Source: Emmonsiellopsis sp. PD_33 (Eukaryota; Ascomycota; Eurotiomycetes; Onygenales; Ajellomycetaceae). Taken from it: 64,000 nt of DNA. The DNA is taken from assembly GCA_032988165.1 (NCBI GenBank), contig JANTQF010000058.1:84753-148752 (forward strand), written 5' to 3'. Below are positions 23,771 to 36,794 of the stretch, in pieces. Position numbers and translations under genes: made by a program. The notes under the pieces are model-generated. The model had not been told where the DNA came from, made no database searches, and saw only the letters and a program-made list of their open reading frames with translations. Within the stretch, counting starts at the first letter, position 1. Every line of letters begins with the position of its first letter.

Positions 23771-25405
23771 ATCTCTAATTTCTTATGATAAAAGTTTTAT
23801 GGTTATTATCTGACTATCATGTTCATTTCTGACCACTACATTCATTTCCTTATTCCATTCATTCTTTCTTTATTTTCTTTGTTTGGCTGTATCCACTCAT
23901 TAGTTTATTTCCTTTATTAGTTGTCTCTTTATGATTTAAATGCCAGTATGAGTAGTATGCTAGAAGCTGAATGCATCTTCACATTTCTTTACAGTTTTCT
24001 TTGTTTCTTTCATTTTATGGCCATTGAAATGGCAGTATGCTCCTCTTGCTCTCTCATTTTACCAGCTATGACCATCTTTATACCTCACATTTGAAAAGCT
24101 ATAAGAGCACACTCTGCCCTGCATTTTCCTTTACTTCTTCCTCACCATTATCATAGATATCTCAACCTTGCCTTTGAACTAACTTACATGACACATAATA
24201 ATATTATATCTACAATTTCCCTCACTTTCTTCCTGCAAAAATGTCAAACCATCAAAATCTACCTGTCTTGGCCCTGAAGCCTACCAATTCCCTCATCTTG
24301 ATTGAACATAGGAGGTATAAGTTTGCAACTACCAGGGAGATTCAGGAATATATTAATACACTTAATAGGCACTCAGCTCTATACTATCAAGTTCAGTGTG
24401 AGATTGCCAACCTGATTATGAGCAGGCATGAAGATAGGGAGGATAAGGTAGCTACATATTTTAAATGGATGAAGGAGGATGGGGCCTAGCATGCAGTGGT
24501 ATCTGAGGCTGACTTTTACTACTAGATAATGAAGATCTATTGTATGGTAGAGACAGTCAGAGTTTGTCAAAATCACACTTTGAAAGGATATAAAACTTGT
24601 GTGGAGTGCTGAGGAAAGACTGTTACCAATAAATTCTAATTAATACTAAAGAAGGATAAATGGTGCTGATGTACAGTAACTCTTACAAGAAATTATAACT
24701 ATTTATTTGCAGTGAGAAGAATCAACCAGATAATGTGAATTCAGCTATATTAAAATCCTGAGAGAGGTAAAAAGCTAAACAAGGAGCTAATACTCTCTGA
24801 TCTTGATATAGCCTTCAAGCTAGATTTTATTGGCCCTGCATTAAATATAGAAGCTATTTATATTACTAGGCTTCATATTAGCCTTAGGGGAATTCTTGCA
24901 GCTGATGCCTCATTATCTCTCCCTACACCTATTAACTCTCACCCACTAATTCTCTTATCTCTATCCTCTTGAAATTTTCAGCCTCAGCCTTCTCCAGCTT
25001 TACTGCATAATTTTCATATGACTGATTAAACATCTCTACTTTTTCCTTATCCTCCTCAGAATAATTACTATCATTCTGAATTAATTCTCATGTTCTCTTC
25101 TACTTTCTTGCCTGGTACTTCTTGAAACTCTGACCTTAATTTACCTGCTCCTCACCCATGATATATCTCTAGTCAATTAATTTCATTGATAGTCATCTCA
25201 CTATTTAATATCAGCCTCTTCTGTTTCATCAGCATGTCACCAGAAGAAATGGCAGAACTTGAAAATCAAGGTGCTAATAAGGAGAACCCAGATATTACTG
25301 AAGCTATTAAAAATTATCAGGAGACTGGCTATCATGGATGTGCATGCTATTAAAATGTCAAATCTGCTCTGAAAGCTCAGCTCAGCAATGCAAAGAAGCT
25401 AAATG

Positions 25406-25409
25406 ATAG
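25406..25409. repeat. Left target-site duplication ATAG of gypsy B
   Basis: ATAG at 25406-25409 is repeated at 36795-36798. Removing B and one copy restores the accessory reading frame of A (GAT AGT), which confirms the junction. Confidence 0.85.
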
Positions 25410-25726
25410 TAAAGTGGGGACAGAGTGTGCATGTTAGGTAGCACTGAATAGGGCAGCAGCAAACACAAGAAAAAAATTGATATCAATGTTGAAGCATAGA
25501 AATGTATTGGCAATTTATAGTACAAAATAATATAGTAATAGAATGATAAGGTAACACACAAAAGAAATAAAAAATCTATCTCAAAGAAGCATACACATGC
25601 ATGAAAAATCCATGAATAAATAGATGAAGTCTCACTATGAAAGGAAAATATCTATCTCCATGGCACACTTAGTGGTAAAAGCCTTGATAAAAAATTGATC
25701 TAACCTAACAGTAGATCTCCACCACA
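25410..25726 (-). repeat. 3' LTR of gypsy B
   Basis: Read on the plus strand it begins TAAAGTGGGGACAG and ends CCACCACA, the reverse complement of the A LTR. Length is 317 bp. Confidence 0.9.
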
Positions 25727-26735
25727 TATCTTCCCTCCTCCTGATTCACCAACTCAGCAAACAAAAAAATGGCTTAGTTTTGTAGTGAGAGCAGCAGATC
25801 TGAATATATTGTCTCAAAATCAATCTACTCTATAGTGAGAGTAGTAGTTCTAAATACATTGTCCTAAAATCAATTCAACTATGTAGTCTCAAAGTCAGCT
25901 AATAAGCAGCCATGTGCTGTGTGTTGGATTGTCTGTTTGCAAGAAAGCAGCCACATCAAGGTAGAGAGGTAAGGCTATAAATGGATGGGTAAGTCAGTAA
26001 TGATGAAGCTCTTTCTGGGCTACAGTAAATATAGCTGGTATTTTTAGGTAGAGACTCAGACAGGACAGCTCATCAACAGCTTGAACTATAAAATTATGGG
26101 GTAGTAGCCCCTATGGCCAGAGATAGAGACAGAGCTGAAACAGGATTGGCAAGAGGTTTCTAGATGAGAGGAGAGCAGAGTGTAGCCCAGAGAAATGAAT
26201 GGGCAGGTTAGCAGTAAAGGAAGGATGTACCCTATATAGGTAGGACAGCCTGCAAGTGCATAGCTTTATGCTAACAATCTTATACATGATAAGATCCATG
26301 GTCCCACCATGAGGAAAAGAAAAGGTATGCCCTAGGTAGATAGAGCAGCCAGCAATAGGTAGTGAATGAAGATTGAGATGAGTAGCATGGAAGATGAAGA
26401 TGAAAGAGACACAGAGGAAAAATAGAGAGTAGAGAGAAAGAAAACATGGCAGGTAAAATCAGCAGCAGAAGGTGCAGGGTGAGATATATATAGATAAGTG
26501 AGTATAGAAAGAAAAGTAAACCTTACAAGGAAAATAAACACTGAGTATAGAAAACAAAAGAAATAAGGAAGATGTAGGGAAAACACAGCACAGAGAAAGC
26601 AAGCTGAGCAACACAGTGAGGAAAATAAACATGTGCTAGTAATAGTAAGAGTAGTAATTATAGTAGAACAGCAGGCTCTAATTGACTAAAACATTTCCTA
26701 GCTTTAGAGCAGGAAATTATAATTGACTGAATTAG

Positions 26736-29441
26736 CTAGCTAATATCTATCTTCTTATAACTATAAACTAAGATTCTAATGGTGTCTCCTTCTGCAGCTA
26801 CATAATTACTAATAATAAAATTAAGAGGAATGTTATTATAGTGATAGTAAAAAAAACTCTGCTGATCAAACAGCTATTTCTCAGCATTCATTACAGTTAT
26901 GAAGGTATGAACTGCAGCCCCCACAGCTCTCTTACATCAGGCTAGAATGTAATCCTTGGCTGGCTAATTAGGTATCAGGTTAAAAAGAATCTACTACTCT
27001 CTCTAAATCAGAGGATTATCTCATTACTGATATTCAATTAGAGCTTCAGAAAGTACACTAAGACCTATCACAGTTACAGCAGCAGGAAAGCAATAAGGAA
27101 TGCTACCATATAGGATGGGCAGGCTAGAGGGTATTGAAGGTTCATGTATGAGATCTCAATTTGCCTGTAAGAGTTACTTCTATGTGTTACTCTCTAGAAC
27201 TTTCAAAGACTTGCCATCTTTCTAGATCTCAACAAATCATAGAAGCATTGTTCTCTGCTCAATTATAGCTGGGCCTGTGCTCCCATGGGGAATGTGTAGT
27301 ATGGTGATTTACACATCTTCCTGCTTGCAAGGAACAGCCTTTCAGCTGATCTTGAAATCTCATAAATCTTAATTAATAAGTATCTGCAGGAAGACATTCT
27401 GAATAATTCTATCATCTAGAAATCCCCTTTCATAAAGTCAGTAATTCCACTTAGAGACACAGCAATGCATGTCAGGGACCACAGTCATATAGTTTGTATG
27501 ATCCTTATTTATTATGCTGACAGACCCTTGAATTATATTCATATCATGATTCTTCTCAGTAAGGCACTAAATGTTAATATTAATATGCTGGAAAAACATG
27601 CTATCCCCCTTTCTGGTAAACTTAGCATAATAAGGGTAGGAGATGAGCCTCATCTGATGATTCAGGCAAAGAGTAACATATCAGGCATAGTAAACTGAGT
27701 TCTAATAAATTATCTACTGGATAATTCCATGAAGCATCATGTGGAGCCACCCTAGTAACTTCTGATTCTTTCACTAATGAAATAAGTATATATTCCATTT
27801 ATGTGCTATTATCTTTCCAAGTGTGTTATATGTAGTGAGCACATTTCCCACAGCCATCTCCATTCAGAGCCAGGAGAAAATCAGAAGAGATAAAGAGTCA
27901 TCTGCACTCCAGCCATTCAGTATAAGATCTATATTTATACTTTTCAGGCTGAGGTTCTTCAACATACTCACCTAGTTCAGCAGAGTAATGGAAGGGAGGG
28001 TAGCATACTTCATATAATATATCTAAAGAAGATTCTCTAGGTGGGCAGGGCAGTGCCCTTTATGAAAATAATGAAAAGTACTATTAATAGTGTGGATCTG
28101 ACCAAGATTTCTACAGCTATTAATGATAGCTTCAAGTTTGTATGTTAAGGCTGCCTGATTCAAACCCTGAGTTAGTAAACTGATTTTTCCTCCAAGATTA
28201 ACAGCATGGTGATAATACAAAGAAAAAGAGGATGATAGTTTTACAAGCTAATTTAGAAGCTTGACAAGCTAGCTATCATTTAGCTCCTTCACATCATTGA
28301 GTTGAGCTTTCAAGGCCAGCTTGATATTTTAATAACATGCACATTTACAACAGCTAATCTTCTAATACTTTTCAACAGCTTTAGTAACATCAGGATCCTT
28401 CTTGTTAGCATCTTGATTCTCAAGCTCCACCATTTCTTTTGGTGACAGGCTGGCAAAACAGGAGAGGCTGACATTAAACAGGGAGATAGCTATTGATGAA
28501 ACTGATTAGCTAGAGACATGTCATGAGCAAGGAGTAGGTGAATCAGGACCAGGATTTTAAGAAGCATCAGGCAAGAAAGTAGAAGAGGACATCAGAACTG
28601 ATCCAGAATGATGGTGATTATCCTGAGGAGGATGAGAAGAAGGTAGAGGTATTTAGCCAGTCATATAGGAATTATGTAGTAAAGTTGGAGGAGGCTGAGG
28701 CTGAAGATTTCAAAAGGGTAGAGATAGGAGAATTGGAGGTTGAGGGTTAGTAGGCACAGAAAGAGATAGTAGAGTACCTACTGCAAGAATTCCCCTAAGG
28801 CTAATATAAAGCTCAGTAGCATGGATGGCTTTCATATTCAATTCAGAGCTAACAAAATCTGGCCTGGAGACCACCTCAAGATCAGAAAGTATAAGTTTCT
28901 TGTGAAGCTTTAAGTCTCTTCCAGGATTTTTACACAGTTAAATCCACATAGCTTGATTGATTCTTCTCACTGCAGATGAATAGTCATAATTTCTCATAAG
29001 AATTACTGCATATTAGCACCATTTCTTCTTCTTTAGCATCAGCTAGAATTCATCAGTAAAATCTTTCCCCCAGCACTCCACACAAGTTTTATATCCTTCT
29101 CAAGAGCAGTTTCAATGAACCCTGATAGTCTCCACCACACAATGAATCTCCACTGTCTGGTAGTGGAAATCAACTTTAGACACTACTGCCTGTTAGGCCC
29201 TATCCTCCTTCATCCATTTAAAATACACAGCTACCTCCTCCTCTCTATCTTCATGCCTGCTCATGATCAGATCAGCAATCTCACACTGAACCTGATAGCA
29301 CAGAGCTGCATGCTTGTTAAGGGTATCAATATACTCTCAAATCTCCTTGGTGGTTGACAGCCTTCTCTTCCCATGTTCAACCAAGGCAAGGGAATTAGTA
29401 GGCTTCAGGGCCAGGGCACATAGATTTTGGTGGTTTGATAT
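26736..29441 (-). pseudogene. Gypsy B accessory ORF, 901 codons, putative 2-oxoglutarate/Fe(II) dioxygenase-like
   Basis: This is the uninterrupted counterpart of the A accessory frame. The start codon is decayed to ATA at 29441 and the stop is TAG at 26738-26736. The internal landmark MSPEEMAE (CTG here at 28448) is also 331 codons from the start, as in A. The C-terminal half keeps IPHGSTGPA with His at 27287-27285 (residue 719) and then RTMLL. The upstream motif reads HININI around residue 619, where a dioxygenase would have HxD. Both copies have Asn, so the change predates their split or the match is imperfect. Stops and lost start make it inactive. Confidence 0.65.
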
Positions 29442-29899
29442 TTTGCAGAAAGGTAGTGAATGAAATCATAGATATAGCATTATCACATGTTGTGTAAGTT
29501 GATTTGAAGGTAAGGCTGAGATATCTATAATGATGATGAGAGAGAAGCTGAGGAGAACACAGAGTAAAGTATACTCTTATAGTTTTTCAAATATGAGATG
29601 CAAAAGATGGCTATAGCTAGTAAAATGAGAGAACAAGAAAGGCATACCACCATTTTAATGGCCATAAAATGAAAGAAACAAAGAAAACTGCAAAGAAATG
29701 TGAAGATGCATCTGGATCCTGACATACTACTCATGCTAGCATTTGAATCATAAAGAGACAGCTAATAAAGGAAATAAACTAATGAGTGGATACAGCCAAA
29801 TAAAGAAAATAAAGAAAGAATGAATAGAATAAGGAAATGAATGCAGCAGTCAGATAATAACCATAAAACTTTTATTATGAGAAATTAGAGACTGCAAAG

Positions 29900-32800
29900 T
29901 ATTTTCTCTCCCACCTATATCTTCTTTCTTCTCACCACTATTCTCCACCAGATCTGCATTATCTAACACTGCTGGCATTTAATCATTATGAAGGTAAAAT
30001 TTCTTTATTCAGTTACCTACAGTGATGTTGTAAAATGATGTACTATTCAGTTCTTCAAGATGATAAGTATCTTTCTTATAGTTTGCCTCCTGCACATGAT
30101 ATGGACCTAACCATCAGAAGTTAAGTTTGATAGAATAAGATGTTTCTATTTTAGTGTCATACAGAAGGATGAGATCTCCCACCTGAACTGAATTGCACAC
30201 TAATCTCTTGATTTTATTGAATAGATCTTAATTTTTCTCTTGTGTGCACTGTAGATGAAAGGCTACCTCCTCTAGATTCTTATTTCATCTCTTCAGCTAT
30301 TAAATCCATATGTATATCAAGTCAGCACAAGAGTGAACAGTGTGTCATGAAAGTATTTATCACATTGAAACCTCAAGCTTAATAGGGAGGATAGCATCAT
30401 AATTATATTACAGACAGAATGATGTTTTACCTGCTGATTATTAAATAAAGATATAATCTACCTATAATACTGAGTGGAAATGATTAACTTAATTTCTTCC
30501 ATCTATAGTAAGCTTTGCTAGTACATCTGAAATAGGGTAGTGGCCACATTCAACCATGCCATTCACTTTCACATTGTACAGTGAAATTATTATCTACTTA
30601 ACATAATACTTAACAGTGAGAATCCTGGTCCACTTCTGATTTTCCAGCTCATCATTATATATCATTTCTCAGAAACAGCCATATCAGCATATGATATTCT
30701 TATAAATGAACTGGGCCACATGTTCTACTTTTACATGCATAAGAGGCTAACCTTCAACCCAGCTAGTGAGGTCATTTCAAGCAATAACTGCACATGATTT
30801 CCCCTGGTTCTTCAGAAACTTGATAACATTAATACACTACTTATCCCACAGATAGTTGTGATGAGTCAGATACAGCAACTCTTTAAGATAGTTGCTTTCC
30901 CAGAACTAATACTTATAGTATCTCTTGCAATATATCTTAACATCAGTGAATAGACCTTCCCACTAATATCACTAAGAGACCTTATAATTAATTACCTCAT
31001 AGTCTTTATAGCCTAACTCATCATGCATTCAAGCAACAATTTCCTTCTACTCATTCAGATTGTCCACCACATGCCTCAGTAGAATCTCTTTGCCTGACTA
31101 ATAAAATAGATGTTGCCCATGCACCATATAGTTCAGTGCATACTTATACTACTTTGGGAAAACCTTGTGAGGGATATCATCAGGCTACTTCAAGGTAGTG
31201 AGATATCTAGCAATTAATTCACTGTGATTGAAATAAGATAGTGAAAGAACATGGGATTCTTTGCTGTCAGCATTATTAGGAACATTGAAGTTAGAAATAG
31301 TGGTAGAAGCTATACTAACATAATTGAGCTCTACCTTAATGAATTTATTAATATTCTGATCCTCAGGCATCTCACCATCAGTAGGCAGTTGTCAAGAAAG
31401 ACCATCAGTAGTGCTATGAATCCATTCAGAAACATAATGAATGTTAAAATTGAACATCTAAATCCAGATGAGTTAGTTGATTACTAGAGTGCCAGGAAGA
31501 TTAGTAACTATTTGATTGAGCTGAGTGATCAAGGTTTTTGCATCAGTTTCAAAAATGAAGTAAACACTATACAGGTAATATTAGCATTTCTTTAACATTT
31601 TGAGGATACCTCAGCATTCTCATTTTCCTGCATCATACTTCACTTCTGCCAGGCTCTAAATCCCACTCTCATATTAACAGGGATGAAGCTTCCTATTCCC
31701 AACATCTTGCTGGCTCAGTATTCCTCCCCAGTCATACTTGCTGGTATTAGTTGTGACTATAATATCTCCAGCACCCTTGAAATAATCAATGCAGTGCAGA
31801 GCAGGGGCAGTTATCAGTGCTGTCTTCAGGACTGACATGGTATTTAATTGCTTGAATCCCCAGATGAAAAAGGTGTTTTTCTTGAACAATGAATAGATTA
31901 GGTTGAAAATGAGAGTAAAGTTTAGAATCCAGATGTGATAATACATATAAATACTGATGAAGGTATGAGCTTCAGAGATCTCAGTTGGTTTAGACCATTC
32001 AATGATTTTGATAATTTTAGTGGCCTCAGGGTGGCACCTATCAGCATTGATGATATATTCAATGAGAATCATGCTGGAGCAGCTAAACTCAGATTTTGCA
32101 ATCTGGATGCATATGTTTGAGAGCTTGATGCTGATCAGGGTTTGATTCAGATTTTAAAGATACTTCAAAATAAACTAGTAAATTTCTAGTATGATCTCTT
32201 TATTATTATACTGAGATCATAGATCTTTCATACTGATGTCATCCATGAAATTATCTGCCTGGTAGGGAATATTCAAGTGGAGAATGTGAGCCATGACTCA
32301 GCAGAAGGTAGTAATAGAATTTATGGCATCCTGCAGTAATGTTATCTGATGAAGAAGGCTGATTAGGGTTTAGAAGGCAGTCATGTCACAGCTATTCTCA
32401 TGCAAAGTGATCTAGTTATATCTGGAAAAGAAATTTATCATACTGGTGATGACTTGCCCAGTAAAATCTTCTGCAAAAGTATCAGTGCTGAGAGGGATAT
32501 AGGCATTTTGAACTATAATAGTATTTATATCCATACAGGCATTGATGATTTAGTATTTCCCAGACTCCTTCTTCTTGATGAGGAATTATTTATTCCAATA
32601 TGAATTATAATAATATTTGAAGATGCTAGAATCAACTTGCTTGTAAAGTATATCTATGACTGTTGGCAGCAATTTTTAAAGAATAGGAAACTCAGGAGCC
32701 TACCATACTTCATACTTAATAGTATGAATCTTAATCAGTAGAGAGACTTCCTCAGCTAGTTTTCTGCAATTACTGAAGCTTCATACTAATACTTTCTCCT

Positions 32801-35800
32801 GCCTGAGCAAGATCTCAATCAGCAGCTTGCATTCTTGAGGTATCAAAATAGATCTGATTTGAAGCTTTTCTATCCTGTCTGGCATGAGGTGAGAGCCATA
32901 CTGGCAATCTGAGAAATGAGGCATGATTAGGTAGTTGTAAGGTAAAGATAGATCCTTTGCAGGTTTAATGTTATTTTAATATTATTTCTGATGAATCTCT
33001 CTTCATTGATCTATCTCACCAGGTGTCCCTCCATTTATTACTAGCATATTAAGAGGCTGAATCTTATCTGCTTTTTACTTGTACAGTGTGGCAATAATTG
33101 AGTGATAAGATTGAGAAGAAGGCTCAGTGGAATCATAGAGAAAAAGGTTGTGCAGTTGAATGCCATGAACTTGATGAATTTTAGAGATAGAGTGCTACAA
33201 GAAAGGAAATGTAGCACACAAGGATGACTAAAAGTACTATTATAGAATGATGGGAATATGCAGTGAAGATTTCTAGGGCAATTAAATAGTAACCTCTGAT
33301 TGGCTGGAGGTATTTGTTGGCCCTAGATCAGAAAATTATAATTAGCTGGATTCTCTCTTACTACTCTTACACAATAGAATTTCTACCTCACCATCTGCCA
33401 CACTGATGCTACTGACTCTAACTTCATCTCTTTACTCATCACCACTATTATAAAGATCAGTCAGACTCAGTACTTTTAGTTTAAAAACTAATGCTTGCCA
33501 TAAAGATTATTCAGCTATTTGTTGCCATAATCTTCTGAAGAATAACTGAGGAAAGACATCTGATTAGTCTCATCATTTAGATTGAAAATTATGATAGTGA
33601 TACCACCCACATTATCTATCTACTGTGCTAACTGAGTCATATTTTCATAGAGACAGCCTAGAATGCACTCATGAGAACTGCACTCTAGAATGAAGAAGGT
33701 TTGAGACACAGATATAGATTTAATATGAACTAAGACATTCTTATAGATTCTAATAATACTACTGTGCTGACCATCAGCACTGAGGATTAGCTTGAGAGCA
33801 TCTTTCTAAATGATCAGACTGAGACTCAAGGTAATGCTCTTCATCATGTAGTTGATCTCTGCCCTTCTATTAAATATGACTTTAATTCAATCTTTTTCAA
33901 TACTAATAGAAAACTTGATATAGCTAATGGATACCAGGTTCCATCAAGGGTCATATTCTAAGATATGATAGAAGGGCTGAATGAAGAAGACTCTAGTAGA
34001 TTCTTTCTCAATCATATACTACTAAACTTTAGCTGGAAGATTCTGGAAGAATATCTGCTACAGCTGAGCAGAGTAGGCTATAATATTCTTAAGCTGAATT
34101 CCTATGATCTCTTAACACATAATTTTCTTAAAGACAGTCTGGGTTGTAGCAGCATGATTCTCCTTGTCCTTCATTTCAATAGAGAGCTTAGGTTCTTTAG
34201 GTTTTCTGAGACAGCAGAGGATGGTTTTTTTTTGAATCTCAGGTACTTTAGTTATCTCAGTATCAGGTACAGCTTCATTAATTAGCTGAGTCAGCATTTC
34301 TTCCTGCAGCTGGCTGTTACAAAGGGTTTGTGAATCATCAGGATCAGGTAAAGATAAGATAATATCCTCAGTAAATGAAATAGATTTTTAGGAGCCATCT
34401 GAATAGCAACTAACTCTTTGAGAGTAGGTGGAAGGTAGGGCTTTCTCCTTTTCAATTTAGTCAGAGAGTGTAGATCAATTCTTGTCAGCAGCTAACCCTT
34501 TACTCTTATTATTCTTTGTAGTAGCCTGAGCAGCTATCACACTAGTAACCTCTTCTACTTTACTGTCCAAGTTGCCTTCTTCTGCACTGCTTTCAAATCT
34601 GACATTACATATACTAATAAAATTGACTGCTAGTAATAGACTACTATCAGAGGAAACAAGAATACTACCATCATTGCAGAGTTTTACTACTAATAGGACA
34701 ATGAGAGGTATAGATCTCTACTTAAGAGTACACTCAATGATGATAATATATGGTTCATACTGATTCATATTGATCTTCAGGCCACACTGCATCATATATC
34801 TATTAAAGTATTCACCCATTCTATTTCAATGGATCTTTCCTTAATTGATTAGCTTATCAATTCAGAGACACTGAGGGAGCATGTGAGAGGAGTTGCTACA
34901 ACCCCAACAGGCACAAGGAGGGTAATTATATTATGATATACTTCCAGATTGAGGTCAATATGGACTATCAGGGCCACACTGTGTCTCATAATAGGAAATG
35001 TTTGTAAGATTTTGAGCAGGATTGATAGACTCCTAATTAGTGAGGATGTGTGGTACTATAGCTGATTGTTGCATATTTCCCTGCTGTTGAAAACCTATAA
35101 TAGCCAGTGACAGCACATCCATTTAGTTGACAAGAGATTCAAGCAAGCTGTCATTCAAATTCCTTGAAGCTGAATCAGAAGAAGTAAATAGCATAGAAGA
35201 GGCCACTTAAGGTCTCAGCACAGTTAAGGTAGATGAATTGAAGATAGGCTGAGCAGAAGGCAGTTGAGTGAGCAGCATTATATAAGAACCCAGGTCAGGC
35301 ATGATTATTTAGGTCATCTTTTCTTTGACTTCCTGAGATTCCACTGTGACTTCACAAACCTTCAAAATTTTCCACTCAGATGGGTTATTTTGATTAAATC
35401 TAGCCTTGCAAAAAGTCTTCTTACAAATCTCATCAGATAAACCTCATAAGAATAACTAGCAGGCAAGAGATTTCTGAATTTCATTTTAGCTGATCAGTAA
35501 CTCAGCAATGGTGCAGAATTAGTAGTAAAAAGTGAGAATATCTTAGCTGAAAGATTATTTGAAACTAGATAAGGCATTCAGGTAGATCTGATTGTATATT
35601 TACTAATGAGTATTATTCTATTAGAACTCTAATATCAGCCTTACTTTAACTTTGATTCAGATTTGCAGGTCTTTCATCAATCAATTTATATAGTCCTGTA
35701 GTTTCATAAAGTAATAGTTGCACAACACAGCTAAAACTTCATCCTTAGGAATATGGTGCAGCTTCAGCACAGCATCAAACTAATTGACAAACTAAGTAAC

Positions 35801-35944
35801 ATCTTTCCCATTAAAAAAGGGGGCTCTAAGGGATCCAGGAATCAGTATGGGTATGATAAGTCACTAATAAATCATTCTACTTTCAGGAGGCAAGATACTA
35901 CTAGGTATTAGCAGGCCTAAGGAGGAATTAGTAGAGCTAGACAT
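29900..35944 (-). pseudogene. Gypsy B gag-pol, inactivated
   Basis: ATG at 35944 opens the gag frame. The RT region keeps PYQADNFMDDISM near 32225-32270. A 132-codon open piece (32072-31674) holds the RT/RNase H junction with SVLKTALITAPALHCIDY and KYDWGGILSQQDVG. The integrase GPY/F end lies near 30100. Stops are fewer than in A at several sites but still many, so it is non-functional. Confidence 0.85.
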
Positions 35945-36477
35945 CTTCTCACTGTTGATCTCAATTTTTGGTAGCAGAGCTGATACTTTTCCTAACTGAG
36001 TATAATAATATGCAATGAAATCCAATCAAGTATGTTTAGAAGATATATATTGATGGAGAAATAAATAGACAAGTAGTTCACATTCACAGATGAGAAATAG
36101 ATTGATAATGATAGTAATATCTGTATCTTTTTGCAGGTAGAGATTTAGGGACTCAAGAAAGAGAAGGAACTGTAAGATCTACTATAGATTTTTCTTCTCA
36201 CTGAAGTCTACATTTATTAAGGAATGGCTTGATGGATTTAATAGTTCAGCAGGTTCATTCTTCAAAGTTTTCTTCTAGCAGTATTGCCATTAGTACAGCT
36301 GCAAGGCTGCAGGCTCACTCCAACTAAATAGGCCTATCACAAATTGAAATAAGAGAATTATGTTGAGTAACACACTTAATAAAAGAAAAGGAAAAAGAGG
36401 AAAGAAACTTAGTATAGTTATCTATATTAACACTGCCATCTATTCATTCATTCATGATTTCCAATCATGCACACCAA

Positions 36478-36794
36478 TGAAGCAGGGACAGGGTGTGCAC
36501 ATCAGGCAGCATCAAACAGAGTAGTAGCAAACACAAAAAAAGAATTGATATTGATGTCAAAGTACAGGAATGTATTAGCAATCTATAGTACAAAACAACA
36601 TAGTAATAGAATGATAAGGCAACACACAAAAGAAACAAAAGATCTATCTCAAAGAAGCATACACATGCATGAAAAATCCACAAACAAACAGATGGAGTCT
36701 CACTATGAAAGGAAAATATCTATCTTCATAGCACACTTAGTGGTGAAAGCCTTGGCAAAAAATTGATCCAACCTGACAGCAGATCCCCACCATA
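36478..36794 (-). repeat. 5' LTR of gypsy B
   Basis: Read on the plus strand it begins TGAAGCAGGGACAG and ends CCACCATA. The primer-site complement CAATCATGCACACCAA sits immediately inside, before 36478. Confidence 0.9.

Larger units (their letters stand above)
25410..36794 (-). mobile_element. Ty3/gypsy LTR retrotransposon B (reverse), nested in element A
   Basis: This 11,385-bp element belongs to the same family as A but is inverted. Its 317-bp LTRs lie at 36478-36794 (5') and 25410-25726 (3'), reverse-complementary to the A LTRs. The order on the minus strand is LTR, primer site, gag (ATG at 35944), pol, accessory frame, tail, purine tract (about 25730-25743), LTR. Both LTRs and all coding parts align with A, with differences mostly transitions. 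Confidence 0.92.

Noticed and set aside
27465..27698. Open frame of 77 codons, and its counterpart of 117 codons on the minus strand at 37286-37639, looked like a conserved antisense gene in both gypsy copies.
   Set aside because: Both lie exactly opposite the 901-codon accessory frame. The sense frame is longer, length-conserved and has motif logic. The antisense frames are mirrors of it.
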